Assembly (NCBI GenBank): GCA_021413675.1
Contig: JAIOQA010000021.1
Coordinates: 1-33,469 of the forward strand
DNA: 33,469 nucleotides
Direction of reading: 5' to 3'
Origin: Deltaproteobacteria bacterium
GTDB lineage: Bacteria; Myxococcota_A; Polyangia; Haliangiales; Haliangiaceae
Position numbers and translations under genes: made by a program. Positions 1 through 10,205 of the stretch are shown one piece after another; within the stretch, counting starts at the first letter, position 1; every line of letters begins with the position of its first letter. A model generated the notes under the pieces. It did no database searches and was not told where the DNA came from. It was given only the letters and a program-made list of their open reading frames with translations.

Positions 1-123
1 GCTGGCGTCGCGCGCGCCGGCGTCGCGACCGGGCGGCACCGAGGCCGGGCCATCGCCGCGCTTGCAACCGACGAGCGAGACGACTACGGCGAGCACGGAC
101 AGCGTTCGCGGGCGTCGCATCAT
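1..123 (-). CDS. Lipoprotein, N-terminal part only (runs off left edge)
   Basis: The minus strand is open for 41 codons from an ATG at 123 to the window edge. The protein begins MMRRPRTLSVLAVVVSLVGC, a classic lipoprotein signal peptide: basic n-region, hydrophobic core, and an LVGC lipobox with Cys20 as the lipidated residue. It is followed by a polar stretch rich in Gly, Pro, Ala and Asp, as in the linkers of exported lipoproteins. A second ATG at 120 is equally possible. The body of the protein lies outside the window, so its function is unknown. It is divergent from the lipoprotein gene at 241. Confidence 0.7.
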   Translation of the reverse strand, partial: MMRRPRTLSVLAVVVSLVGCKRGDGPASVPPGRDAGARDAS

Positions 124-240
124 GATGCCGGTATCATGCACCGGCGTTGCGCTGGCGCCGCCGCGCCGCGCGGCGCTGTCGCGAAAGGCGCCTGGATTGG
201 CGCATCGCCGAGGCGTCGCCGCTCCTATGGTGAGCAGCGC

Positions 241-1785
241 ATGAGGCATCACCGTCGCATCGTCCTCGCCGCGCCGGCGCTGGCGCTCGCGTGCATCCCG
301 GCCTGCGCCACGGACGCCCCCGAGGACACGCCGCCGCCACCGCCCGCGATCACCGGCATCAACCGCGTCGTCCACTGGGACGACGCCGGCCATGCGACCG
401 AGGTCGCCCGGCCACCGACGCTCGACGTCTTCATCGAGGCCGAGATCCCCGGCCCGGGCGGGACCGAGGTCCGCCCGGCCGCGATCGCCGACGACGGCAG
501 CTTCGCGATCGCCGGCGACGCGCCGACCGCGCCGTACTGGCTGCGCGTGGACGACGGCCAGATCTCGCGCGAGGACGTCTACCTGCTCACCGACGCGACC
601 CAGCTCGATCTCGGCCGGGACGTGGTCGGCACGCTCACGCCCATCGCCGACAACCACGCGACCCAGCTCGTGGTCGGCGCCACCGGCCTCGACATCTGGC
701 AGGACGGCGACGACGGCGACTTCTTCATCACGAACCTCGGCTTCCTGGTCACCAGCTTCACCCCGTACTACGCGACCAACACGCCGGTGGCCGGGGACAC
801 CGCGTTCCAGGACCTCACGTTCGGATGGATGGGCCGGCCGCTACCGACCTCGAGCCAGGACGACCGCGCGACCTTCGTGCAGCTGCGCCACGCCCACGAC
901 GACGCGCTGGGCTTCGACTACCTCGCGCCGATCACGCAGTTCGTGTCCGGGGCGTTCGCGATGACCGACGCCGGGACCACGCGCCTCGACGGCACGTTCG
1001 AGCGTCTGCCCGCCCTCGACATCCCGATCCACTGGGCGCGCAGCGCCTTCGCCGCGCAGGCGGACGCGATGCACGGACCCGACTGCACCCACCAGCTCGA
1101 CACCGAGACCTACTGGGTCCACGCGCTGCCCGGACACGGCGCCCACGGCGTCCTCGTCGGCACCGTCCCCGACCCGGTCATCGGCGACTTCGGGCCGAGG
1201 GTCATCGACGACGTGTTCACCGACACGCTCGACGACGTGGCCGGGGTGTTCCACGTCGCGAGCCCGTATCCGGCGGACTGGATGTACGCGAGCTACACGT
1301 TCACGTACGACACCGCGTGCCCCGCGCCCGGGGTGCGCATGCCCGCCCAGCGGATCGGCCAGGTCGGCGTCGTCACCGCCGCGTTTGGCGCGGCGCCGGT
1401 CGCGCCGATGGTCACGCCGCCGCGCGCGCCGACGATCAACGGCCGCGATCTGTTCGCGCCGCAGACCGCGGTCGGCCTGCAGCCGACGATCGCCTGGACC
1501 GCGCCCGCCGTCGGCGTCCCGACCTCGTACGAGCTGTCGCTGTCGGAGGCGTTCGTGAGCGGCCTCCAGGGCAACGGCCTGACGGTGCGCGAGGACGCCA
1601 CGCTGATCGTCCCCGGCGACGTCACCAGCATCACGCTGCCGCGCGAGACCCTCGCCGACGGCGTCATGTACACGCTCCGCATCCGCGCCGTCCTGCGCAC
1701 CGGCCAGGCGGTCAAGACCGCGCCGTTCCGGTCCGGGGTGCCGTACGGCTACGCGGACGTCCTCACCAGCTTCTTCACGCCATGA
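241..1785 (+). CDS. Lipoprotein, tandem paralogue 1
   Basis: Predicted 514-residue exported lipoprotein of unknown function. I chose the ATG at 241, although the frame stays open further upstream, because it gives a clean signal peptide: MRHHRRIVLA, then a hydrophobic core ending IPAC (Cys22), then an acidic Pro-rich linker. The mature part begins with a region like a carboxypeptidase-regulatory or transthyretin-like beta fold (ITGINRVVHWDDAG, later DDGSFAIAGDAPTAPYWLRVDDG). It ends with a fibronectin-III-like segment (PTIAWTAPAVGVPTSYELSL). The gene downstream has the same architecture and matching motifs in the same order, so the two are a tandem duplication. TATGGT lies 9 bases before the start and GGTGAG lies 6 bases before it, so either leaderless or Shine-Dalgarno initiation is possible. 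Similar families occur in myxobacteria; no function is assigned. Confidence 0.85.
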   Translation: MRHHRRIVLAAPALALACIPACATDAPEDTPPPPPAITGINRVVHWDDAGHATEVARPPTLDVFIEAEIPGPGGTEVRPAAIADDGSFAIAGDAPTAPYWLRVDDGQISREDVYLLTDATQLDLGRDVVGTLTPIADNHATQLVVGATGLDIWQDGDDGDFFITNLGFLVTSFTPYYATNTPVAGDTAFQDLTFGWMGRPLPTSSQDDRATFVQLRHAHDDALGFDYLAPITQFVSGAFAMTDAGTTRLDGTFERLPALDIPIHWARSAFAAQADAMHGPDCTHQLDTETYWVHALPGHGAHGVLVGTVPDPVIGDFGPRVIDDVFTDTLDDVAGVFHVASPYPADWMYASYTFTYDTACPAPGVRMPAQRIGQVGVVTAAFGAAPVAPMVTPPRAPTINGRDLFAPQTAVGLQPTIAWTAPAVGVPTSYELSLSEAFVSGLQGNGLTVREDATLIVPGDVTSITLPRETLADGVMYTLRIRAVLRTGQAVKTAPFRSGVPYGYADVLTSFFTP

Positions 1786-1805
1786 CCCACTCGAAGGCAA
1801 CCTCG

Positions 1806-3293
1806 ATGCGGACCCAGCTCGCCCGCGGCGCGTCCCTGTTCGCGCTCGTCACCTCGTTCACGGCCTGCGGCGACGACGCGATCGCGCAAGCGCCGCCGCC
1901 CGTGCCTCGCACGATCACCGGCCTCGCCAGCGTCGTCGTCCACGACGAGGCCGGCCGCACCACCCGCTTCCCGATCGGCCTGCACGACACCAGCGTCTCG
2001 GCGCAGTTCCCCGACGGCGACGGCTGGGACGTCCGCGACGGCGTGACCCGCGCCGATGGCAGCTTCGCGATCGACGACGCGGTCGACGGCGACTACTGGC
2101 TCGAGGTCTACGACGTGATCAGCGACCAGCGCCAGCTGCTGTGGACCAACGCGACGTCGCTCGCGTTCGAGGAGCACGGCGTCGGCCGCGGCGACGTCAC
2201 GCTCGCCGGCCCATCGACGACGCTGACGCTCGGCCCGATCGACGGGCTCGACCCCGCGCAGGATGGCGACTCGCTCGACTTCTCGAGCGGCAACCTGGGC
2301 ATCGCGACGTTCGTGCCCGGCGTGCCCCAGCCCGGCGACACCACGGTGCAGACCCGACGCGCGTGGGCGGGCCGGCCGCTCATCTCGGCCGCCCGGCACG
2401 ATCGCATCACGCTGACCCAGGTCCGCGAGCGCGTCGATGCGGACACCGGCGTCGCGTACCACACGCCGATCAAGAGCGTGACGTTCGACGCGATCGAGCA
2501 GCGCGACGGCCAGGACACCGCGGTCACCGGCACCTTCGCCACGCCGCCGACGTTGACCTACGAGCTCAACTGGAAGCGCTCCGCGTTCGCGGCGGCCAGC
2601 GCCGACGCGAACCCGCGCGTCGGGCCGGTCGCCGACGAGCAGTTCTATCTGCGCGCGATGCCCGGTGGCCCGGCGTACGGCACGTCGGTGTTCGCGCCCG
2701 CGGTGATGGTGACCGGCGCGCCCCTCCCCGGCACCGGCGACTTCGACCGCACGTTCGAGCTCGGGCAACCGTACCCGGCGACCTGGCTGTTCAACGACTT
2801 CACGATGACGTTCCCGGTGCCGCTCGCGGTGCCGGGCAACCCCGGCGTGGAGACCGCGCTGCCCGCGAACGTCGAGGTCAACACCAGCGAGCTGCCCAGC
2901 GCCGAGCACCCGGTGGTACCGCTGGTGTCGCCGCCGCGCGCGCCGCGGATCGCGCAGCGCGATCTGTTCACCGACCAGACCGGCGTCGGGCTGACGCCCA
3001 CGCTCAGCTGGACGGCACCGGCGGTCGGCACGCCGACCGCCTACATCATCCAGGTGCTGCGCTGGGAGCTCGACTTCGAGGCCGCGAGCTTCGCGCCCCA
3101 GGGCACGCTGGTGGTGCCCGGCGACGTCACGTCGGTCCGCATGCCGGCGCACATGCTCGAGCCGAGCCGCCACTACGTGCTGATCATCGAGGCGCTCCAG
3201 CAGCAGGATCAGGACGTGCGCACGCACGGGCTGTACACGGTGCAGGTGCCGTACGGCTCGGCGCAGCTGGTCACCGCCACGTTCACGCCGTGA
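1806..3293 (+). CDS. Lipoprotein, tandem paralogue 2
   Basis: Predicted 495-residue lipoprotein, paralogous to the gene upstream. The ATG at 1806 gives MRTQLARGASLFALVTSFTAC, a compact signal peptide with lipobox FTAC (Cys21), and has AAGG upstream. A second ATG at 1782 overlaps the upstream stop codon as ATGA and would add 8 residues, so translational coupling is possible. Shared with the neighbour: an ITGLASVVVHDEAG start, a DGSFAIDDAVDGDYWLEVYD strand pair, a GRPL turn, and a C-terminal block (PRAPRIAQRDLF, then LSWTAPAVGTPTAY) matching PRAPTINGRDLF and IAWTAPAVGVPTSY next door. It is probably anchored to the outer membrane with a beta-rich surface or periplasmic domain. Function unknown. 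Confidence 0.85.
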   Translation: MRTQLARGASLFALVTSFTACGDDAIAQAPPPVPRTITGLASVVVHDEAGRTTRFPIGLHDTSVSAQFPDGDGWDVRDGVTRADGSFAIDDAVDGDYWLEVYDVISDQRQLLWTNATSLAFEEHGVGRGDVTLAGPSTTLTLGPIDGLDPAQDGDSLDFSSGNLGIATFVPGVPQPGDTTVQTRRAWAGRPLISAARHDRITLTQVRERVDADTGVAYHTPIKSVTFDAIEQRDGQDTAVTGTFATPPTLTYELNWKRSAFAAASADANPRVGPVADEQFYLRAMPGGPAYGTSVFAPAVMVTGAPLPGTGDFDRTFELGQPYPATWLFNDFTMTFPVPLAVPGNPGVETALPANVEVNTSELPSAEHPVVPLVSPPRAPRIAQRDLFTDQTGVGLTPTLSWTAPAVGTPTAYIIQVLRWELDFEAASFAPQGTLVVPGDVTSVRMPAHMLEPSRHYVLIIEALQQQDQDVRTHGLYTVQVPYGSAQLVTATFTP

Positions 3294-3294
3294 C

Positions 3295-3321
3295 GCGCGC
3301 GGGCCATCCCGCCCCGCGCGC
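3295..3321. terminator. Bidirectional hairpin between convergent genes
   Basis: Perfect 9-bp inverted repeat, GCGCGCGGG (3295-3303) and CCCGCGCGC (3313-3321), with a 9-base loop. It starts 2 bases after the stop of the second lipoprotein and 8 bases before the end of the convergent AraC-type gene. No T-run follows, as is common in high-GC genomes. Confidence 0.5.
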
Positions 3322-3328
3322 GCACCGA

Positions 3329-4294
3329 TCAGCCGCGACCGCGCGCGCGCAGCTCGCTGGCGGTCACGTGCCGCTCGCGGCGCAGCGCGGCGCTCAACCG
3401 CGACGCCGTGCCGAACCCGACCCGCGTCGAGATCGCCTCGATCTTCAGCTCGGAGTGCACGAGCAAGGTCTCGGCCTGCATGATGCGCACGCGGCGCAGC
3501 TCGTCGCTGAACGAGGTGCCGATCCGGGCGAGCGCGCGCTGCAGCTTGCGCGTCGACATGCCGAGCGCCTGCGCCGCGGAGGCGGCCGTGGCCGTGGCGA
3601 GCTCGCGCGCGACGTGGACCCGCAGCCGGTGCACCAGCCCCGAGCCACCCCGCACCGCGTCCGCGATCTGGCTCGCCGCGGCGTGGGCTGCCGCCGCGGC
3701 GGGGTGCTCGAGGAACGCGTACGCGGTCGCGCGGTCCTCCGTGATCCGGATCGGGTGCGAGGCCCCCGCCGCGGTCAGCGCTCCGGCCATCACGATGCCG
3801 CCCCAGCCCGACGGGATCATGACGGCGTGGCGCGCGACGTCGCGCTCCCACGTCGCGACCCAGCCGCGTGCCTGCGCCGAGAACCCGACCAGCACGTCCG
3901 CGTCGATGTGCTCGACCGCGCTGCAGTCGATCAGCGCGCGTCGGCGCTTCACGATCCGCGGATGATGCACGAGGGCGCAGGCCGCCATCATGTCCGTGAG
4001 GGCGCGCTCGTCGGGCGTGCCCCAGAGGACCACCCCGGCGAGGTCGGGCGCGTGGCACCACACCACGAAGCCGGGCGTGACCAGGCAGCGACCGATCGGC
4101 GCGGCGAGGATCGCCCGCACGTCGTGCGTGACCTCGAACCGCGGGGGCGGCGCGAGCTCGCGCGCGTCGCACGCGTCGCACGCGTCGCGCGACGTCGCCT
4201 CGACCGGGCGATCGCACGCGGCGTCGTCGCTGGCCGGCGGTTCACCCACGGTCCACCTGCCGGTCCAGCGCAGGTCCAGATGCCCGCCTTCCAT
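3329..4294 (-). CDS. AraC-family transcriptional regulator with STAS-like N-terminal half
   Basis: Predicted 321-residue regulator. Residues about 225-320 form an AraC-type double helix-turn-helix: AAQALGMSTRKLQRALARIG is the first HTH, and RVRIMQAETLLVHSELKIEAISTRVGF leads into the second, with a typical GF.T.SRLS..RRE ending. The N-terminal half (about 50-215) contains RRALIDCSAVEHIDADVLVG, which resembles the strand-helix unit of STAS/SpoIIAA-like domains, so it may sense a protein partner or simply dimerise. I chose the ATG at 4294 because GGAG lies 11 bases upstream. The next upstream ATG (4393) has no such site and would place an 11-bp hairpin inside the gene. A Cys-containing triplet repeat (DACDACDA) lies near residues 37-44. 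It follows the kinase gene on the same strand. Confidence 0.85.
   Translation of the reverse strand: MEGGHLDLRWTGRWTVGEPPASDDAACDRPVEATSRDACDACDARELAPPPRFEVTHDVRAILAAPIGRCLVTPGFVVWCHAPDLAGVVLWGTPDERALTDMMAACALVHHPRIVKRRRALIDCSAVEHIDADVLVGFSAQARGWVATWERDVARHAVMIPSGWGGIVMAGALTAAGASHPIRITEDRATAYAFLEHPAAAAAHAAASQIADAVRGGSGLVHRLRVHVARELATATAASAAQALGMSTRKLQRALARIGTSFSDELRRVRIMQAETLLVHSELKIEAISTRVGFGTASRLSAALRRERHVTASELRARGRG
4164..4190. repeat. Three tandem 9-bp units inside the AraC-type gene
   Basis: Two exact copies of GCGTCGCAC (4164-4172, 4173-4181) are followed by a third with one change (GCGTCGCGC). They encode a Cys-Asp-Ala repeat in the minus-strand regulator. Copy-number change would keep the frame. 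Confidence 0.6.
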
Positions 4295-4332
4295 CCGTGC
4301 TTCGTCTCCGCGATCTCGAGTACATCCACGAC

Positions 4333-4360
4333 CTCGGCGCGTCATCGACGACGCGCCGAG
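4333..4360 (-). terminator. 11-bp perfect hairpin between kinase and AraC-type gene
   Basis: CTCGGCGCGTC (4333-4343) pairs perfectly with GACGCGCCGAG (4350-4360) around a 6-base loop. It lies 55-82 bases beyond the kinase stop and about 40 bases before the chosen start of the regulator. It could terminate the kinase transcript or be a regulatory site for the regulator. No T-run is visible. Confidence 0.5.
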
Positions 4361-4414
4361 ATCGACGATCAAGACGCGTGCCACCGGCAGCATCGCGCGC
4401 GCGGCGCCGCCCGG

Positions 4415-6961
<2,547 letters not shown>

Positions 6962-7059
6962 CCGAAAAGCCTAGTCGAAAGGCGGCCGGGGCACCGATTC
7001 GCGGCGCGCGTTTTCGCGGTTCGCCTGTAACGGGCGCGCGGGTCGCGACCTGACGGGGC

Positions 7060-7422
7060 ATGCACCCTGCCCCGCTCACGACCTCCACCTCTTCCACGCC
7101 CGCGGCCGCGCCGGTCGCGATCACGGCCGCGACCTTCCCGGCGGCGATCGCCCGGCCCGGCGTCGTCGTCCTCGACTGCTCCGCGGTCTGGTGCGGCCCG
7201 TGCCGGATCTTCGCGCCGGTGTTCGCCGCCGCGGCCGCGCGCCGCCCGGCGATCCGCTTCGGCACCGTCGACACCGACGTCGAGCGCGAGCTCGCGATCG
7301 CGCTCGACATCCGCGCACAGCCGACGATCGTCGTGTTCCGCGACGGCGCGCTGGTCCACAAGCGCGTCGGCGCGATGACCGCGCGCAAGCTCGACGAGCT
7401 GCTCGATCGCGTCAGCGCCTGA
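7060..7422 (+). CDS. Thioredoxin-family protein
   Basis: 120 residues, the usual thioredoxin size. The active site is WCGPC (residues 44-48) on a DCSAVWCGPCRIF strand-helix. The cis-proline is in AQPTIVVFRDG (Pro88), and the Asp-containing DTDVERELAIAL segment matches the alpha-2/beta-4 region. The first ~20 residues are Thr/Ser/Ala/Pro-rich and without a hydrophobic signal core, so it is probably cytoplasmic and acts as a disulfide reductase. It is convergent with the sigma-factor gene, 21 bases away. The gene stands alone with no reductase beside it, so the symbol trxA is not justified. Confidence 0.92.
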   Translation: MHPAPLTTSTSSTPAAAPVAITAATFPAAIARPGVVVLDCSAVWCGPCRIFAPVFAAAAARRPAIRFGTVDTDVERELAIALDIRAQPTIVVFRDGALVHKRVGAMTARKLDELLDRVSA

Positions 7423-7443
7423 CGGCGCGCCGACGCACGGCGC

Positions 7444-7971
7444 TCACGGCGCGACCTCGGCGTCGCGCAGGCACGCCTGCAGCCGCTCGCGCGCGCGGTG
7501 CAGCATCACCGCGACGTTGCCCGGCGTGGTGCCGAGCGCCGCGGCGACGTCGTCACCGGAGATCTCGTCGAGCAGCCGCATGATCACGACCCGCTGCTGG
7601 CCGGCGCCGAGCTGCGCCACGCACGCGCTGACCGCGATCCGGGCCTCCGCCCGCGCCAGCGCGGCGGCGGCGTCGGCGGCCTCGTCGACGACCTCGACCT
7701 CGGCGTCGTGCGGCCGCGCGCGGTGGTGACGCCGGCGGGCGTTGCGCGCGGCGTTGCGCGTGATCGCGGCGAGCAGCCGCGCGGCCTCGGCGTCGCGATC
7801 CACCAGCGCGTTGCTGTCGGTGCGGCCGAGAAACGTGAGCACTGCCTCCTGCACCGCGTCGAGCGCGTCGGCGTCGGGCAGGCCCTCGCGGCGCGCGATC
7901 GCGACCAGCCGCGGCCGCTCGGCGCGGACCAACCGGGTCACCCAGGCGACCAGACAGCTCGGCTCACACAT
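7444..7971 (-). CDS. ECF-type RNA polymerase sigma factor
   Basis: Small sigma-70 family protein, 175 residues from the chosen ATG. Region 2 lies at about 15-75: RPRLVAIARREGLPDADALDAVQ is the helix pair with the conserved D-AVQE motif, followed by RLLAAITRNAARNARRR. Region 4 lies at about 110-170: VAQLGAGQQRVVIMRLLDEISGDDVAAALG and the recognition helix TTPGNVAVMLHRARERL. No anti-sigma gene is adjacent. The ATG at 7971 puts region 2 at the normal distance from the N-terminus; an in-frame ATG at 8019 would add 16 residues and sit 9 bases after the YkgJ-type gene. A 6-codon ORF with a strong Shine-Dalgarno sequence overlaps the start (listed separately). Confidence 0.88.
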   Translation of the reverse strand: MCEPSCLVAWVTRLVRAERPRLVAIARREGLPDADALDAVQEAVLTFLGRTDSNALVDRDAEAARLLAAITRNAARNARRRHHRARPHDAEVEVVDEAADAAAALARAEARIAVSACVAQLGAGQQRVVIMRLLDEISGDDVAAALGTTPGNVAVMLHRARERLQACLRDAEVAP

Positions 7972-7984
7972 GATCGAGATCCAT
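7964..7984 (-). CDS. Putative 6-codon leader peptide overlapping the sigma-factor start
   Basis: ATG at 7984 preceded by GGGGAG at ideal spacing, coding M-D-L-D-H-V and stopping with TGA at 7966-7964. The stop lies 8 bases inside the sigma-factor gene, whose ATG is at 7971-7969. This is the layout expected for termination-reinitiation coupling. There is no evidence beyond position and the Shine-Dalgarno match. Confidence 0.3.
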   Translation of the reverse strand: MDLDHV

Positions 7985-8028
7985 GGCGTCTCCCCACAGG
8001 TCGCGAGCCCGCACGGCATTACACGCGA

Positions 8029-8592
8029 TCAGTCGGCGCCGAACTGCGCCCGCAACAGCGCGCGGTCGAGCGCGGCCGCCAGCGCCACGTTGATCGGCAC
8101 CTGCCGGGCGTCGGGATCGTCGCTCACCGCGTCCGACTCGGCCTGCCACTCGGCGAACATCGGGACCGGCCCGCCGCCGGCGACGAACGCGACCGCCGCC
8201 GCCGCGACCGCCGGGGTCGCCTGGCCGTGGACCTTGCACAGCGCCAGCGCCGGCGCGCCGTGCTTGTCGCGCACCGCCGCGAAGCCGAACAGCCGGCACA
8301 GCATCGGCCGCAGCGCGTACTCGGTGCAGCCGCCCGGCAGCCGCCCGGGCTGGAACAGCACGCACGGGCCGTCGGCGCCGACCGCCGCGGCGCGCTCGCG
8401 CAGGGCCGCCGCGTCGTCGAGATCCCGCGCGACCCGCGCCGCCGCGATCGCGGCCATGTCGTCGACCCGCACGAACGGCGTCTGGGTCTCGCAGCAGTGC
8501 CCGCAGCCGGTCGGACAGGCCAGGCCGGTCGCGCCCGCGAACGCGTCGATCGCGCGATCGACCTCGACGTACAGTGGCAGGCGGCGGGACAT
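8029..8592 (-). CDS. YkgJ-family cysteine-cluster protein
   Basis: 187 residues. The N-terminal motif CPTGCGHCC supplies Cys26, Cys30, Cys33 and Cys34. Further cysteines follow at about 77, 89, 99 and 119, the last three in GGCTEYALRPMLCRLFGF and LALCK contexts. This matches the YkgJ/UPF0153 family (CxxxCxxCC with distal Cys), thought to bind zinc or an iron-sulfur centre; substrate unknown. It is transcribed towards the sigma-factor gene, 57 bases apart from the chosen start, and so may share its transcript. TACCTT lies 6 bases before its ATG. It is divergent from the J-like gene with only 41 bases between starts. Confidence 0.88.
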   Translation of the reverse strand: MSRRLPLYVEVDRAIDAFAGATGLACPTGCGHCCETQTPFVRVDDMAAIAAARVARDLDDAAALRERAAAVGADGPCVLFQPGRLPGGCTEYALRPMLCRLFGFAAVRDKHGAPALALCKVHGQATPAVAAAAVAFVAGGGPVPMFAEWQAESDAVSDDPDARQVPINVALAAALDRALLRAQFGAD

Positions 8593-8619
8593 CGCCTCAA
8601 GGTAGCGCGCTTCGCGTGA

Positions 8620-8625
8620 TACGCT
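8620..8625 (+). promoter_or_regulatory. -10-like element of the J-like/TPR gene, possible leaderless start
   Basis: TACGCT ends 8 bases before the GTG at 8634. There is no Shine-Dalgarno sequence, so transcription would begin at or next to the start codon. The -35 is weak. The divergent YkgJ-type gene has TACCTT (minus strand, 8599-8604), so the two promoters overlap. Confidence 0.35.
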
Positions 8626-8633
8626 CCACCGAC

Positions 8634-10064
8634 GTGGTGCGCGTGGTCCTCGCGTTCGGCGATGTCGGGCTCGGCGTGCAGCTGCAAGAAGCGCTCGAGG
8701 GCCAGGGGTTTGCGGTGCGCTGGGACGGCGCCGCGGCCATGGCGCCGACCGGCGACGACGACGCGGTGATCATCGACGGCGACGAGCTCGCCGAGCGGCT
8801 CGGCCTGGCCGCCTCCGCCTGGCGCGCGCGCGATCCCGCGCCCGGGGTGATCGCGATCGGCAGCCGCCCGACCACGGTCGCGCTCGCCGGTGCGGCCCAG
8901 GTCCGCTACGTCGCGGGCGACGCGCCGCCGCGCGCGCTCGCCGAGGCGATCCACGAGGTCGTCGCGATGCGCTACGCGAGCGGCATGACCCGGGCGCTGG
9001 CCCGGCGCGCGCTCGCGCTGCCGCCGATGCTCGCCGACGCCACCGCCGAGGACGCCCGCATCATCGCCGGCGCACGCCAGCTCGACATCGCGATCCCGCG
9101 AGCCGCCCTTGCCTGGCACGCGCAGCACTACGTGCTCGCCACCGACGGCGTCGCCCGGCTGCGCGAGGCCCGCGCCCTCGCGATCCCCGAGGTCGAGCTC
9201 ACCAACCACCTCGACGGCACCCGCACCGTCCAGGCCATCGTCAAGCTCGGCCCGCTCGACGCCTACCAGTCGGCGCGCCTGCTCTGGGCGCTGGCCTCGG
9301 TCGGCGCCGCGGTGATGACGCCCGAGCCCGCCGATCTCGCCACCCCGCGCCGCCGCGGCCTCGCGGCGATGCGCGATCACCTGCGGGCTCGCATCGCGCG
9401 CCTCGAGAGCAGCACGTTCTACGACGTCCTCGAGGTCACGCCGCTGGCCGAGAACGACGAGCTCGAGCGCGCCTACCAGCTGGTCGGGCGCCGCTACGCC
9501 CCGCAGATGCTCGCCGATCTCGATCTCGCCGACCTCGCCGGCCACGTGCCGCGGCTCTGGGAGATCGCGACCAAGGCCCGCGCGGTGCTGGTCGATCTGC
9601 CGTCGCGCGGGCGCTACAACGACTGGGTCGCGGCGCGCCGGCCGACCCTGCGCAGCGCGTGGGCCATCGACCTCGCGGCGGCCCGGGCCGCCGGCGACGC
9701 CTACGCCCGCGGCCAGCGCGCGCTCGGCGAGGGCGATGTCCACAAGGCGCTGTCCGAGCTCGCGACCGCGTGCCGCCACCACCCCGGCCACCCCGAGTAC
9801 GAGGCCAACCTGGCGTGGGCGCGGTACCGCGTCGAGGTCGCCGCCGGCAAGGATCGCGTGGCGATCGCGCGGGTCGAGCGCGCCCGCGCCGAGGCCGCGC
9901 TGCGCGGCACCCGGCCGTGGCCGCGGGCCCAGGTCGCGCTCGCGCTCCTGTGCGCCGCCGACGGCGACGTCGACGCCGCCCGCTGGCAGGTCGCCGACGC
10001 GCTGGCCTACGATCCCGGCCTGGCCGCGGCGCAGCAGCTCCACGCCCGCCTCGGCGGACGCTAG
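8634..10064 (+). CDS. J-domain-like/TPR protein with degenerate receiver-like N-terminus
   Basis: 476 residues from the GTG at 8634; an upstream in-frame ATG at 8574 lies inside the divergent gene and is less likely. Residues 1-110 look like a degenerate receiver fold (VVLAFGDVGLGVQLQEALEG, DDDAVIIDGDE, PGVIAIGS) without the usual phosphorylatable Asp arrangement. The middle part (about 120-255) includes a DGTRTVQAIVKLG segment. Residues about 260-325 resemble a J domain (STFYDVLEVTPLAENDELER), but the HPD tripeptide that stimulates DnaK is replaced by YAPQ. TPR-like helices follow (QRALGEGDVHKALSELATAC, ANLAWARYRVEVAAGKD). Probably a signalling or scaffold protein rather than a true co-chaperone. 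Confidence 0.82.
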   Translation: MVRVVLAFGDVGLGVQLQEALEGQGFAVRWDGAAAMAPTGDDDAVIIDGDELAERLGLAASAWRARDPAPGVIAIGSRPTTVALAGAAQVRYVAGDAPPRALAEAIHEVVAMRYASGMTRALARRALALPPMLADATAEDARIIAGARQLDIAIPRAALAWHAQHYVLATDGVARLREARALAIPEVELTNHLDGTRTVQAIVKLGPLDAYQSARLLWALASVGAAVMTPEPADLATPRRRGLAAMRDHLRARIARLESSTFYDVLEVTPLAENDELERAYQLVGRRYAPQMLADLDLADLAGHVPRLWEIATKARAVLVDLPSRGRYNDWVAARRPTLRSAWAIDLAAARAAGDAYARGQRALGEGDVHKALSELATACRHHPGHPEYEANLAWARYRVEVAAGKDRVAIARVERARAEAALRGTRPWPRAQVALALLCAADGDVDAARWQVADALAYDPGLAAAQQLHARLGGR

Positions 10065-10075
10065 GGTCTGGAACA

Positions 10076-10106
10076 AGCGCCCGGAGGCGAAAGCGGCTCG
10101 GGCGCT
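10076..10106 (+). terminator. Hairpin after the J-like/TPR gene
   Basis: AGCGCCCG (10076-10083) pairs perfectly with CGGGCGCT (10099-10106). The loop holds a GC-GAAA-GC mini-stem. It starts 12 bases after the stop codon. No T-run. Confidence 0.5.
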
Positions 10107-10168
10107 GAACCCGATGTCGCCGCCCGCGGGCGTGCGGCCGTTCGCCGCGCGCGATCGGGTCCCAGGGC

Positions 10169-10198
10169 TTTTCCGGCGGCGGCGGTCCGTGCGATAGC
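10169..10198 (+). promoter_or_regulatory. Candidate promoter of udk, possibly leaderless
   Basis: TTTTCC (10169-10174), 18-base spacer, GATAGC (10193-10198), then 7 bases to the GTG start. Both hexamers are imperfect. No Shine-Dalgarno sequence is present. Confidence 0.35.
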
Positions 10199-10205
10199 TC
10201 CGCCC

